From Providencia stuartii (lineage in GTDB: Bacteria > Pseudomonadota > Gammaproteobacteria > Enterobacterales > Enterobacteriaceae), in NCBI RefSeq assembly GCF_029277985.1, contig NZ_CP119546.1, forward strand, positions 3,844,001 to 3,908,000: DNA of 64,000 nucleotides, read 5' to 3'. The position numbers and the translations under genes were made by a program. Each line of letters begins with the position of its first letter. Position 1 is the stretch's first letter. Positions 31,797 through 39,740 of this stretch are shown here, one piece after another. Below the pieces are notes generated by a model. The model saw nothing but the letters and a program-made list of their open reading frames with translations. It had not been told where the DNA came from and did not search any database.

Positions 31797-32072
31797 ATGG
31801 CTAAAGTTGATGTAAGGTGCCCATTTTGTCAACAAACGCCCCCAGTAAAAAAACATGGCTTAGGGAGCGCTGGTCATCAACATTATCGCTGCCAAGACTG
31901 CCGCCGAAGCTTCCAACTCGACTATGAGTATCGAGCCTGCCAGCCCGGTACCAAAGATAAAATTATCGACCTCACGATGAATAATGCCGGTATTCGTGAT
32001 ACCGCTAGAGTTCTTCATATCAGCATTAATGCGGTTGTTCGCACTTTAAAAAACTCTCGCCGAGGCAGGTAA
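31797..32072 (+). CDS. insA: IS1 protein InsA
   Basis: 91-residue DNA-binding protein that represses IS1 transcription. It has an N-terminal zinc finger (CPFCQQ ... YRCQDC) and a helix-turn-helix (IRDTARVLHISINAVVRTLK). The end overlaps the slippery site used to make the fused transposase. ATATTC precedes the ATG, with GGAGA 9 bases before it. Confidence 0.93.
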   Translation: MAKVDVRCPFCQQTPPVKKHGLGSAGHQHYRCQDCRRSFQLDYEYRACQPGTKDKIIDLTMNNAGIRDTARVLHISINAVVRTLKNSRRGR

Positions 32073-32494
32073 CCTCTTTACCTCTTGATAATCTGCACAT
32101 TGAACTTCTTTGCGAAGTCGATGAACAGTGGTCTTTTGTAGCTAATAAGAAGCAACAACGCTGGCTTTGGTATGCGTGGGAGCCCCGCCTAAAACGTATT
32201 ATTGCTCATACGTTTGGTCGTCGAAACAAGAGAACCCTTCGCCAGTTACTGGCTTTACTGTCTCGGTTTAATGTGGCTTTTTGGTGCACGGATAAGTTCA
32301 GTACTTATGAGATATTACCTAAACAAAAACACGTAGCAAGTAAGTTTTATACCCAACGAATAGAAAGAGAGAATTTGAACTTAAGAAATCGCTTAAAGCG
32401 TCTTAACCGTAAGACGTTAGGTTACTCTAAGTCGCCTGAAATGCATGACAAAATCATCGGCACATTCATCGAGCTGGAGCATTACCTATTGTGA
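32048..32494 (+). CDS. insB: IS1 InsB frame, made as InsAB' by frameshift
   Basis: The second frame is open from the AAAAAAC slippery heptamer at 32048-32054 to the stop at 32494. A -1 shift there yields the InsAB' DDE transposase. Recognisable parts are LLCEVDEQWSFV, ITHTFGRR-like HTFGRRNKRT, FWCTDKFSTYEILP and YTQRIERENLNLRNRL. No stops interrupt it, so the element appears functional. Confidence 0.9.
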   Translation, partial: KKLSPRQVTSLPLDNLHIELLCEVDEQWSFVANKKQQRWLWYAWEPRLKRIIAHTFGRRNKRTLRQLLALLSRFNVAFWCTDKFSTYEILPKQKHVASKFYTQRIERENLNLRNRLKRLNRKTLGYSKSPEMHDKIIGTFIELEHYLL

Positions 32495-32771
32495 TGATCT
32501 CTATATTGAATACACGACCCTTTCATCATATAGTTCGCTTGCTAAAACCATTAGAACGCAATCTTCCGAAAAATCATGCATTTCTCGCCAGATAAAACTA
32601 TTAATATGTAAACCAGTATCTGGTTTGTCTAAAATAATTTCTTCTTTAGTTTTTCCATCATCTAGCATTTTTTGTAAGAAAGCTGCTGATGTTGGTTCTG
32701 CAAAATATTCGTTATTATAGTGAAAATACTTCTCACCTAAAAAAGCAATTATCTTCATAAAATATAAGCCA

Positions 32772-33875
32772 TTAATTATTAATTAGTTCTCTATAAGGAA
32801 CATGGAATTTAGAGTCATCGTTCTGAATATAAAAAGATTGATAGTATAACAAAATAATAATAGTAGTGAATATAGGACTAGAAATTGAGGCAACAGAAAG
32901 GCCAATAAGAAAAAAAGGAAGTACCACATATATAAGAATACGTTTGTAATTAATTATGAGAATGATCTGAATCAGATAATATAATATAAACCCAATTAAT
33001 CCTAACTGCAATAGCAATTGCAATATAACAATATGCGGGTCAAATCCATTTAACTTAACACTAAAAAGGCCTGTTCCAAATAATATTGTAAAAATATCAC
33101 GAGATATCAACATTTCAAATCCACTTTTAATAAAATTGATTTTAGTAGAACCACTAGTATCCATTTCTATCATGTGAATAATGAATGATGATGATAATAT
33201 CATGCAAAATATTCCGATAGGTAATAAATATATTTTAATCTTTTTAGATAAACGGAAATAGATAAATAAGATAGTTGTAATAGATATAGCTGCTAATGAT
33301 AAAGAAGATAATACGAGCATATACAGTACTATCATATAAATTAGAGTATATTTATAGCAAACTTTACGCAAAAATAAGCAATAAAAAAAAATCAAGGATG
33401 CATAAATACCAGAAAAGTTTGAGTCCATATCAATTAATCCGAATTTATAAGCATATCTTGCTATATCCTTTTTTTCTAATGCATTAATAAAGAAACGATA
33501 ATAACAATCCAAAAGCAAAATAAAAATACTAGTAATAATCGTACAGTGTGATAATTTTTCTAGTAGCCTTTTTGGTGGAGGAGAGAATATCAATATTGAT
33601 ATAAAAAGATAAATCCACCAGTAAGTGCCAGAAAATGCATTTAATTGAGGGTTAAGTAATATATTGTTAGAAAATAAATAAAATATAAAAATAAAAATAA
33701 AAAATAATAATGTTATTTTTTTTGGATTAAGGTTTAAATTAAAAGGAAAATAAAAAATAATTGCTATGATCAAACCAACCAATGATAATATAGAGCCAAT
33801 GTTATCATATCCAAAAATATTTAAATAGAACAATGGAGGTATGCATAAAAAATAATAACTTAAATTCTTTGACAT
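32772..33875 (-). CDS. wzy: Putative O-antigen/capsule polymerase Wzy
   Basis: Very hydrophobic 367-residue protein with about ten membrane segments and a larger loop in the middle to C-terminal half (IEMDTSGSTKINFIKSGFEMLI, then FGTGLFSVKLNGFDPH). Such topology, very low GC and a place beside wzx and glycosyltransferases fit the polymerase that joins repeat units in the periplasm. Wzy proteins share little sequence, so the call rests on topology and context. Confidence 0.75.
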   Translation of the reverse strand: MSKNLSYYFLCIPPLFYLNIFGYDNIGSILSLVGLIIAIIFYFPFNLNLNPKKITLLFFIFIFIFYLFSNNILLNPQLNAFSGTYWWIYLFISILIFSPPPKRLLEKLSHCTIITSIFILLLDCYYRFFINALEKKDIARYAYKFGLIDMDSNFSGIYASLIFFYCLFLRKVCYKYTLIYMIVLYMLVLSSLSLAAISITTILFIYFRLSKKIKIYLLPIGIFCMILSSSFIIHMIEMDTSGSTKINFIKSGFEMLISRDIFTILFGTGLFSVKLNGFDPHIVILQLLLQLGLIGFILYYLIQIILIINYKRILIYVVLPFFLIGLSVASISSPIFTTIIILLYYQSFYIQNDDSKFHVPYRELINN

Positions 33876-33895
33876 ATTATATCTTTATTTATTAA

Positions 33896-34030
33896 GAGCC
33901 TATCTCAATAGGGATTAATTACTTCATGGAAAATATATTATCGATATAACCAAAACCTTATACAGCCTGACTTTTAAGCATTGATATAGCTGGGTAAGTT
34001 CATGAATTTACCTCTTATTGAGATAGGCTC
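33896..34030. repeat. MITE copy 2 (135 bp)
   Basis: Perfect outer inverted repeats GAGCCTATCTCAATA, with TAA duplicated on both sides. Differs from copy 1 at a handful of internal positions and is nearly identical to copy 3. Its right end forms the last codons of the glycosyltransferase gene at 34008-35018. Confidence 0.92.
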
Positions 34031-35018
34031 TAATATGATGTTTTATTGAAATGAAAAAGCAATTTATATCTCTAATAAACTTAACCGTATTTTTTGTACC
34101 TCTAATATTCAATAGGATCTTAATTAGAATGAATTTTACACTATGTAAGTTAAGTTGATATGGTATTTTACTTTTCTTCATAAAACATATATACTCGCTT
34201 ATGGCTTCATTATAAAACACATCATTAACATCATATTTTCTAGATATTAACGTAGAATAATAATAAGCTTTAAGATAGCTAGTGTTCATATTTATTTTTT
34301 TTTGTTCGAAAAAATCATCTAATATAGAAAATACATTTATCATATCATATATCTTGCGTATTGTTCCTGAATTCATTATGCTTTCGGGGTTTTGAATGTA
34401 ATTATAATATGCCTTATCGATAATTCCAATTTTCTTAGAATAAAAAGATAACCTTGGTGTAGTTACTAAATCTTCTCCTAAAGATATATTTTCTGGGTGT
34501 AATATATCATTATCTTTATATAAAGATGTTCGTATTAGCCTATTAACACAGCTAGAGATAACTTTGTTCTTACTCCAAAAATCCAAGTATTCTAAGTTTG
34601 TTATTGTTTCTTTTGTCGGTAAATTTTCAATAGATTTTATTTCTTTTTCAATACCATTCCATAACATATTTAAATTAGTAATAACCATATCAATGTCATT
34701 TTTTTTTGCGTAACAATAAGTGTCTAGGCAATAATCAGCATCAATCCAATCATCGCTGTCAACATGAAGAATATAATCTCCCTTAGCTTCTTCTATCCCA
34801 CTATTTCTAGCGGATGATAATCCACCATTCTCTTTATTTATTATAACTATTCTATCATCAGAGTATTGGTTAATGATAGATAAGCTATCATCGGTAGAAC
34901 CATCGTTTACAATAATTACTTCAATATCTTTTAGTGTTTGAGCAAGGATACTATCAATACACTTTTTTAAGTATTTACTAGTGTTATATACTGGGACAAT
35001 GACGCTTACTAATGGCAT
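34008..35018 (-). CDS. Glycosyltransferase family 2, C-terminus supplied by a MITE
   Basis: 336 residues. GT-A domain starting VSVIVPVYNTSKYLKKCID, with VNDGSTDDS and metal-binding HVDSDDWID near residue 90, then a C-terminal extension. The last residues RAYLNKR and the stop are read through the terminal inverted repeat of MITE copy 2, so the insertion replaced the original end. The catalytic domain is untouched and activity is likely kept. It follows wzx by 55 bp. Confidence 0.9.
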   Translation of the reverse strand: MPLVSVIVPVYNTSKYLKKCIDSILAQTLKDIEVIIVNDGSTDDSLSIINQYSDDRIVIINKENGGLSSARNSGIEEAKGDYILHVDSDDWIDADYCLDTYCYAKKNDIDMVITNLNMLWNGIEKEIKSIENLPTKETITNLEYLDFWSKNKVISSCVNRLIRTSLYKDNDILHPENISLGEDLVTTPRLSFYSKKIGIIDKAYYNYIQNPESIMNSGTIRKIYDMINVFSILDDFFEQKKINMNTSYLKAYYYSTLISRKYDVNDVFYNEAISEYICFMKKSKIPYQLNLHSVKFILIKILLNIRGTKNTVKFIRDINCFFISIKHHIRAYLNKR

Positions 35019-35073
35019 ATTTATTCCTGATAAATAAGTTATTATTGAAAATATTGAATAAATGAAAAACCCA

Positions 35074-36660
35074 TTACATTTTTAATAAGTTTTTTATTTT
35101 TTTTGTTAGAGCTATAAATGCTAAATTCCTGACATTTAAAATAATAAAAGATAAACTGTAGATTATCGAAACTATAATTATCTTTGTAATTAATGTTGTT
35201 AGGGTTGTGGATATCATATATATATCAATGTAATATAAAACGAATATAGATAATAATAATGAGATTATAAATAAACTTAGGATTTTACATATGTTTATTA
35301 TGTAGTTAAAAATATTACTTGAAAATATATATTTATATGTAATATATGGTTGTATCCAAAGAGGAACTAGAACCACAGCAATTAATTTTCCGATCAAAAC
35401 ACCTGCTATCCCATATCTATGAACTAACAATAATGCTATAATTAGACTTATTATACCTTCACACAAAGGCGCATACTTATCTTTTTCGAAAACGCCACCT
35501 GCTGACTTAGCAATAAGAATTGGCATTCTTATTCCCACTATAAAGAAATTTATTGTCAATAATAAAACTATATTATTCGATAAAATATAGTTTTCACCAA
35601 TCCAAATATATATAATACTATTTATTTGTGTATAAATGTTGAGGGCTATAAGTCCAAATATATAAATAGATATTAATTGTATAATATAAAAATTTTCTTC
35701 ACTTTTTTCTTTTTTTTCTATAATTAAATTTCCAAAACTTGAAATTATACTATTAAAACCAACAGATACAAATGATGCTAAGAGAGCTATTAGCATGGTA
35801 TAATTTGAATAAACACCTAAAATAGCAACACCAACAAAGGCTGAAATAACTATATTTTCAGTGTTATTAACAAATACATCACCAATTTTATGATAAAAAG
35901 TTGCAATAGTTTTCTCTTTTATTATTTTTATTTCTTTTTTAGTCAAGATATTTTCATTTTCGGAAAATATAATTTTATATATTTCATTTATCTTTTTATT
36001 AACGAAATAGTTTTCCATTAGTTTAATTATTAATTGTAATAATAAGATAAAAATAAAGTCTTTTGTTAAAAATAGAACAATAGATTTAACTACTAAATCT
36101 ATTGCTTGATAAAGCGTAATAGTTGGTATAATCTTATAGTTTTTTTGATCCGCAATAATTAATGTTCTTTTGTAACTCCAAAAATAACTAATACTACTAT
36201 TTGCGATAAACAATATAAAGATAATATTTAACTCGGTGCTGTTTATATTTGCTGGTATGATTTTATTCAAAAACGGTAATAGAATTATGCCCGTAAAAAT
36301 AACAAACAAGCCAATATATAAATATATTTTCTTAAAATAATTTATATAAGCGAGTGTTTTTCCGTTATTTTTGCTTGATAGAGGACTGTATAATAAATAA
36401 GCTATCGCTTGTGAAAAACCTAATTCAGCAAGGGATAGCACTGCTATTATATTTGTCATGGCAGCATTAATACCTAAGTATTCTTCCCCAAGCGTTTTTA
36501 TAAAAACGGTTCTATATACTATTTTGAATATTGTTAATAATAATAAATTAACGACAGAATATGCACTATTAGCTAAAGAGTTTTTTATTCTCATTTGATT
36601 ATAATATGGTTGATTTTTACTAGGGATATATGCTTTTTCTCTTATGAGATAAGGTTTCAA
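35074..36660 (-). CDS. wzx: Polysaccharide flippase Wzx
   Basis: Integral membrane protein of 528 residues with 12-14 hydrophobic segments, of the MOP/polysaccharide transporter superfamily. It moves the undecaprenyl-linked repeat unit to the outer face of the inner membrane. Wording such as RTVFIKTLGEEYLGINA and LAELGFSQAIAYLLYSPL is typical of Wzx/RfbX-like exporters. First intact gene of the locus after the JUMPstart. Very low GC, as usual for wzx. Confidence 0.88.
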   Translation of the reverse strand: MKPYLIREKAYIPSKNQPYYNQMRIKNSLANSAYSVVNLLLLTIFKIVYRTVFIKTLGEEYLGINAAMTNIIAVLSLAELGFSQAIAYLLYSPLSSKNNGKTLAYINYFKKIYLYIGLFVIFTGIILLPFLNKIIPANINSTELNIIFILFIANSSISYFWSYKRTLIIADQKNYKIIPTITLYQAIDLVVKSIVLFLTKDFIFILLLQLIIKLMENYFVNKKINEIYKIIFSENENILTKKEIKIIKEKTIATFYHKIGDVFVNNTENIVISAFVGVAILGVYSNYTMLIALLASFVSVGFNSIISSFGNLIIEKKEKSEENFYIIQLISIYIFGLIALNIYTQINSIIYIWIGENYILSNNIVLLLTINFFIVGIRMPILIAKSAGGVFEKDKYAPLCEGIISLIIALLLVHRYGIAGVLIGKLIAVVLVPLWIQPYITYKYIFSSNIFNYIINICKILSLFIISLLLSIFVLYYIDIYMISTTLTTLITKIIIVSIIYSLSFIILNVRNLAFIALTKKIKNLLKM

Positions 36661-36730
36661 GATATGTACTTATATAGAACTGAATAAAAGTTAGAATTAT
36701 TATTTTTAATAGAGGAAATAACTAACTTAA

Positions 36731-37604
36731 GAACCCATCCCAATAGGGTTTTATTCCAGACAATCGATACCACAGGCAAAATGCAGCATCGCCTCATAAT
36801 TCTCGACCTTCTTCTCCCAACGAGTCAGAACACGACGGTAGCGATTCATCCAACTGTGTGTTCTCTCAACAACCCAGCGGTGGGCCTTAAAATCCGTGTT
36901 TTTGATGGCTTCTGATTCATCCTTCCGTGACTGGATATGAGGTTCATAGCGACGACTTTTCAGATACGATCCCAATCATTCCGCTTCATAGCCTTTATCC
37001 ATACACAGGCGTAGATTTTTGCCCGTCTTTCCTGTCTGGAGGTCATCGAGTGTATCTGCAACCAGTTTTATGCCGTGCGTATTCGCTCCCGCTACCACCA
37101 CAGAGAGGGGCAATCCGTTCGCATCGGTCATCAGGCTGCGTTTTACGCCTTGTTTTCCCCGGTCTGTTGGATTACGGCCTGTTTTTTTGTACCAGCCAGC
37201 GGTGATTTGGTCATGCAACCGTCCATTGACAACCATGACCAGTCAATCCCATTCAGCTTTTCACTGGCCAGTAATCCGTTTTGCCAGAACCGCTCAAAAA
37301 CGCCGGCATCACGCCACTCCTGAAAGCGGCGATGGGCTGAACTTGATGAACAGATACCCATCCCATTCAACGCATTCCACTAGCAACCTGTTCTAAGTAC
37401 AAGGAAAATGGCGTTCATTGCACCTCGATTATCGACGCGTCTGCGATGTGTCCCCAGCGGATGGTGAGTTTTATGTTCTGGAATAAGTGGAGCCATTTTA
37501 TCCCAGAGTTCATCGCTAATTTGCCACTTGCTGCCTGCCATACGTTGCCCTCAGGAATTATCGTATTCATTATATTATACGGTAATTCCTTTTGGGATAG
37601 GCTC
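36731..37604 (-). mobile_element. Decayed IS5-family element
   Basis: 874 bp with ends GAACCCATCCCAATAGGG (left) and, read inward on the right, GAGCCTATCCCAAAAGG, flanked by TAA duplicates (36728-36730 and 37605-37607). It interrupts rmlB. The ends closely resemble those of the three MITEs, making this the probable source family of their transposase. Confidence 0.88.
36751..37541 (-). pseudogene. IS5-family transposase, inactivated
   Basis: Starts MAGSKWQISDELWDKMAPL. A TAG replaces a glutamine codon in the GC-WNALNG segment, a frameshift falls near 37190 (between MTKSPLAGTKK and TGRNPTDRGKQG) and a TGA interrupts YEAE-LGSYL. The catalytic end KAHRWVVERTHSWMNRYRRV is recognisable. At least three lesions, so the element cannot move itself. 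Confidence 0.88.
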
Positions 37605-37796
37605 TAATTTTGCATCACAAATATCTGCTTGAATAAATGTATAGCGATTATTTTCACAAACAGAGTTAAGCGACTCTAAATTTCCTGCATAAGTTAGTTT
37701 GTCGACATTAATAATAGCGTCATTGGTATTATTAATAATATGACGAACAACCGCAGAACCAATAAAGCCTGCACCACCAGTAACTAATATTTTCAT
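37575..37796 (-). pseudogene. rmlB: dTDP-glucose 4,6-dehydratase RmlB, N-terminal fragment
   Basis: About 64 codons of rmlB, beginning [19 protein letters not shown] with the NAD-binding glycine motif and [11 protein letters not shown], then running into the IS5-family element, which adds PIPKGITV and a stop. No rmlB sequence is found on the far side of the IS, so about 290 codons were deleted. It was the first gene after the JUMPstart. dTDP-sugar synthesis from this locus is lost. Confidence 0.88.
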
Positions 37797-37865
37797 CTTG
37801 GAGTAACAGATCGTATTTTGATTGTTAAAATGAGAACTCTAAAAGTGGTTATCTCATGATTTTGG

Positions 37866-37898
37866 CACGCTACCGCCCCGGGCTTACAGCTACCTGTT
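37866..37898 (-). promoter_or_regulatory. JUMPstart with ops element
   Basis: On the minus strand AGGTAGCTGTAAGCCC is followed by GGGGCGGTAGCGTG, containing the 12-base ops motif GGCGGTAGCGTG (37866-37877). In enterobacteria this recruits RfaH to allow transcription through long polysaccharide operons. It lies 70 bp upstream of the rmlB fragment, so the whole leftward locus is probably RfaH dependent. Confidence 0.88.
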
Positions 37899-37976
37899 CA
37901 CTGATAATTTTTAATTTACTCAACTAATTTTGGCTATTATACCTAAATAAGCTCGAGTAAGATAGTTGTTAACTAA

Positions 37977-38110
37977 GAGCCTATCTCAATAGGGATTAAT
38001 ACCGCATAGAAAATATATTATCGATATAACCAAAACCTTATACAGCCTGACTTTTAAGCATTGATATAGCTGGGTAAGTTCATGAATTTAGCTCCTATTG
38101 AGATAGGCTC
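37977..38110. repeat. MITE copy 3 (134 bp)
   Basis: Same family as copies 1 and 2, one base shorter. Left flank TAA, right flank TTA. It sits between the JUMPstart region and a truncated IS3 orfA, whose last codons (KSLSQ and stop) are read from the MITE end. Confidence 0.9.
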
Positions 38111-38412
38111 TTAATCGTTTTAAACGCTACTTGGTTTCCTTTAGCTAGAGGGCCAGGCTTTTTTAAGATCTCTTTCTCCATCCTAAGTTCTTTATTTTCC
38201 TTTCGAAGTCTTAATAGCTCAGCTCTCTCATCGGAATTCAAGCTGCTACCAGATTGCTCAGCGTCGAATTTTGCTTTCCAGTTATAAAGTAATTTATCGG
38301 TGATCCCTAATGAAGCTGCCACTTTTGGGACGCTATAACCTTGTTCGGTGACTAATGCGACCGCTTCTTGCTTAAACTCAGTAGTATAAAACCTGTTTGT
38401 TCGTTTTTTCAT
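38095..38412 (-). pseudogene. IS3-family orfA, 3' truncated
   Basis: Starts MKKRTNRFYTTEFKQEAVAL with the helix-turn-helix VPKVAASLGITDKLLYNWK and a leucine zipper (ELLRLRKENKELRMEKEIL) typical of IS3 OrfA. After about residue 85 the sequence departs from the family and ends in the MITE. The orfB that should follow in the same direction is missing. Confidence 0.8.
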
Positions 38413-38713
38413 TTAACACCTCAATAATTGGATTATATTCCATTATTAAAGTGTCCTGTTTGATTTAAGCAGATCAGTCTGTTCTGCGCAACTAAATCAG
38501 GACACTTTTCTTAAGGAATTTTCATACATCATTGGCGATAAATAATTATTGGCCGTGTGTGGTAGCGTAACAGCCGTTCCTCGATATGAAAATTCAGCCT
38601 TAACTCCTCTTCTTCGGTGAGCTTATCAGGGTAGGCTTAATTTTGGTGGCAGTACCGTGGTCACATTTAGCGAAAGCGTGATTGATTAACCTAACACCAT
38701 GAGCATTAAAAGG
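38413..38713 (-). other. Junction of IS3-family ends
   Basis: Inverted arms AAAGTGTCCTG (38448-38458) and CAGGACACTTT (38497-38507) lie 38 bases apart. On the minus strand a frame upstream (stop at 38497) reads HTANNYLSPMMYENSLRKVS, like the end of an IS3-family OrfB. So the right end of one IS3 element may abut the left end of another or of a circle. This is a weak call. Confidence 0.35.
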
Positions 38714-39139
38714 TCATAATGGAAACGATTTTTCTGTTTTAGGCTGATGTTCCTCTGTTACATTCTGGGCAGGAATACACCAAATCCCCTCATGGCACTT
38801 CGGGCAACATTTTTGATTGTTTGTAAAATACTCACGACACTGCACACAAAACCAATTCGTGACCTTTAATATTGGTGAAACTGATCGAACCTGTGTGCTC
38901 AGTCGTGCCTTGTCTTCTAAGCTCTTGATCTTACTGATAACCCGCGGACAGTGCTCTGCGCTCTGAGGATCAGAATGGGTAAACCATGACTCCGTTGGCG
39001 TCTTGTGCAGTGTGACGGGCTCACCGCAGTGAGCACAGTAATAGTTTTCTCGTGAATAACTCAGTTCTTGGGTGGCTCCCGCGAAACGATTGTTCTGCGT
39101 TAAGGCTAGCGACATTTTGACTTCATGTAATTTAAGCAT
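38714..39139 (-). CDS. Putative zinc-ribbon protein
   Basis: 141 residues (119-133 if a later ATG is used). Three cysteine pairs: YCAHCGEPV near 36, WFCVQCREYF near 98 and CCPKCHEG near 113, the last two forming a likely zinc ribbon. HSDPQSAEHCPR in the middle adds another Cys/His set. Such proteins occur in P4-like islands; function unknown. It is the first intact gene of the right-hand module and reads leftwards like the AlpA-type gene. Confidence 0.7.
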   Translation of the reverse strand: MLKLHEVKMSLALTQNNRFAGATQELSYSRENYYCAHCGEPVTLHKTPTESWFTHSDPQSAEHCPRVISKIKSLEDKARLSTQVRSVSPILKVTNWFCVQCREYFTNNQKCCPKCHEGIWCIPAQNVTEEHQPKTEKSFPL

Positions 39140-39390
39140 GGGTGTGCTCCTTCTGTAAAATTTAAACTAAACGTTCTGAGTACCCAACATTCAGGATCCA
39201 CACTCGGCAACCCACCTTGAAACTTAGAAGACCACTGAGCTGTGCCTGCATGCGTATCGAGTCAGGTTCGTATGTTTAGGGCGTAGCTTTGCCTAGAGCG
39301 CATTCAATCGCACCAGGTGTGGTTGAAATTGAGTTAGTAAGTTATGGGCGGTATGGCTATGGAAAATACACGGCGACTAGCTCTAGCGCC

Positions 39391-39627
39391 TTAGGATTCA
39401 AGAGTTGTGTTGGCTCCTCTCGATTCATCAATGCGTGCTTGTAACCACTGTACGACTTCACTTTTTAACCAGCGCGACATGCGACCAAACTTGATGGGTT
39501 TGGGGAACTCACCCTCTTGGATTAATTTGTAGAACCACTTATCCGTTAACCCCGTTAGTGCGGTGATAAATTTCATGTCAATGAATTGGTCATCAAGTAA
39601 TGCAATATTTTCAGTTTGCGTGCTCAT
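39391..39627 (-). CDS. AlpA-family phage regulator
   Basis: Helix-turn-helix protein of about 78 residues related to AlpA, which switches on excision of CP4-57. The core FIDMKFITALTGLTDKWFYKL and FPKPIKFGRMSRWLKSEVVQWL is typical. The frame opens 23 codons earlier, but CAGGAG precedes the ATG at 39627. Lies downstream of the YfjJ-type gene on the same strand. Confidence 0.88.
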   Translation of the reverse strand: MSTQTENIALLDDQFIDMKFITALTGLTDKWFYKLIQEGEFPKPIKFGRMSRWLKSEVVQWLQARIDESRGANTTLES

Positions 39628-39740
39628 GGTAAAACTCCTGTTTTTAATGTGGATAAAAAGCAGGAGCGATATCGAAAAATGGGATGTGGATATCACTCCA
39701 CATCATTAACCGGATGTGTAAAAAATAATTTGGTTGCTAA

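Larger units (their letters stand above)
31737..32519 (+). mobile_element. IS1-family element, intact
   Basis: 783 bp, ends GGTCGTGTATTCAAT on the left and its inverse ATTGAATACACGACC on the right. The 9-bp target CTTTCATCA is duplicated exactly on both sides, so insertion is recent. It holds insA and the insB frame with the A6C slippery site. Confidence 0.95.
31661..32758 (-). pseudogene. Chimeric remnant: glycosyltransferase start fused to FdtA/QdtA-like ketoisomerase end, split by IS1
   Basis: The frame starts at 32758 with MKIIAFLGEKYFHYNNEYF, like the N-terminus of a glycosyltransferase. After about 35 residues it continues as the C-terminal half of a dTDP-sugar 3,4-ketoisomerase (INSFIWREMHDFSEDCVLMV, ASELYDE). 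IS1 interrupts it here; beyond the IS the frame resumes ([15 protein letters not shown]) to a stop at 31661. Removing IS1 and one target copy restores a 101-codon frame. It is thus an older deletion fusion, later hit by IS1. Confidence 0.65.

Noticed and set aside
31797..32072. InsA-like ORF as a regulatory gene of the polysaccharide locus
   Set aside because: It lies within a complete IS1 with inverted repeats and 9-bp target duplication, in the opposite direction to the locus.
36927..37396. Open frames of 82-125 codons on the plus strand in the IS5-family element
   Set aside because: They are antisense shadows of the decayed transposase gene on the minus strand.
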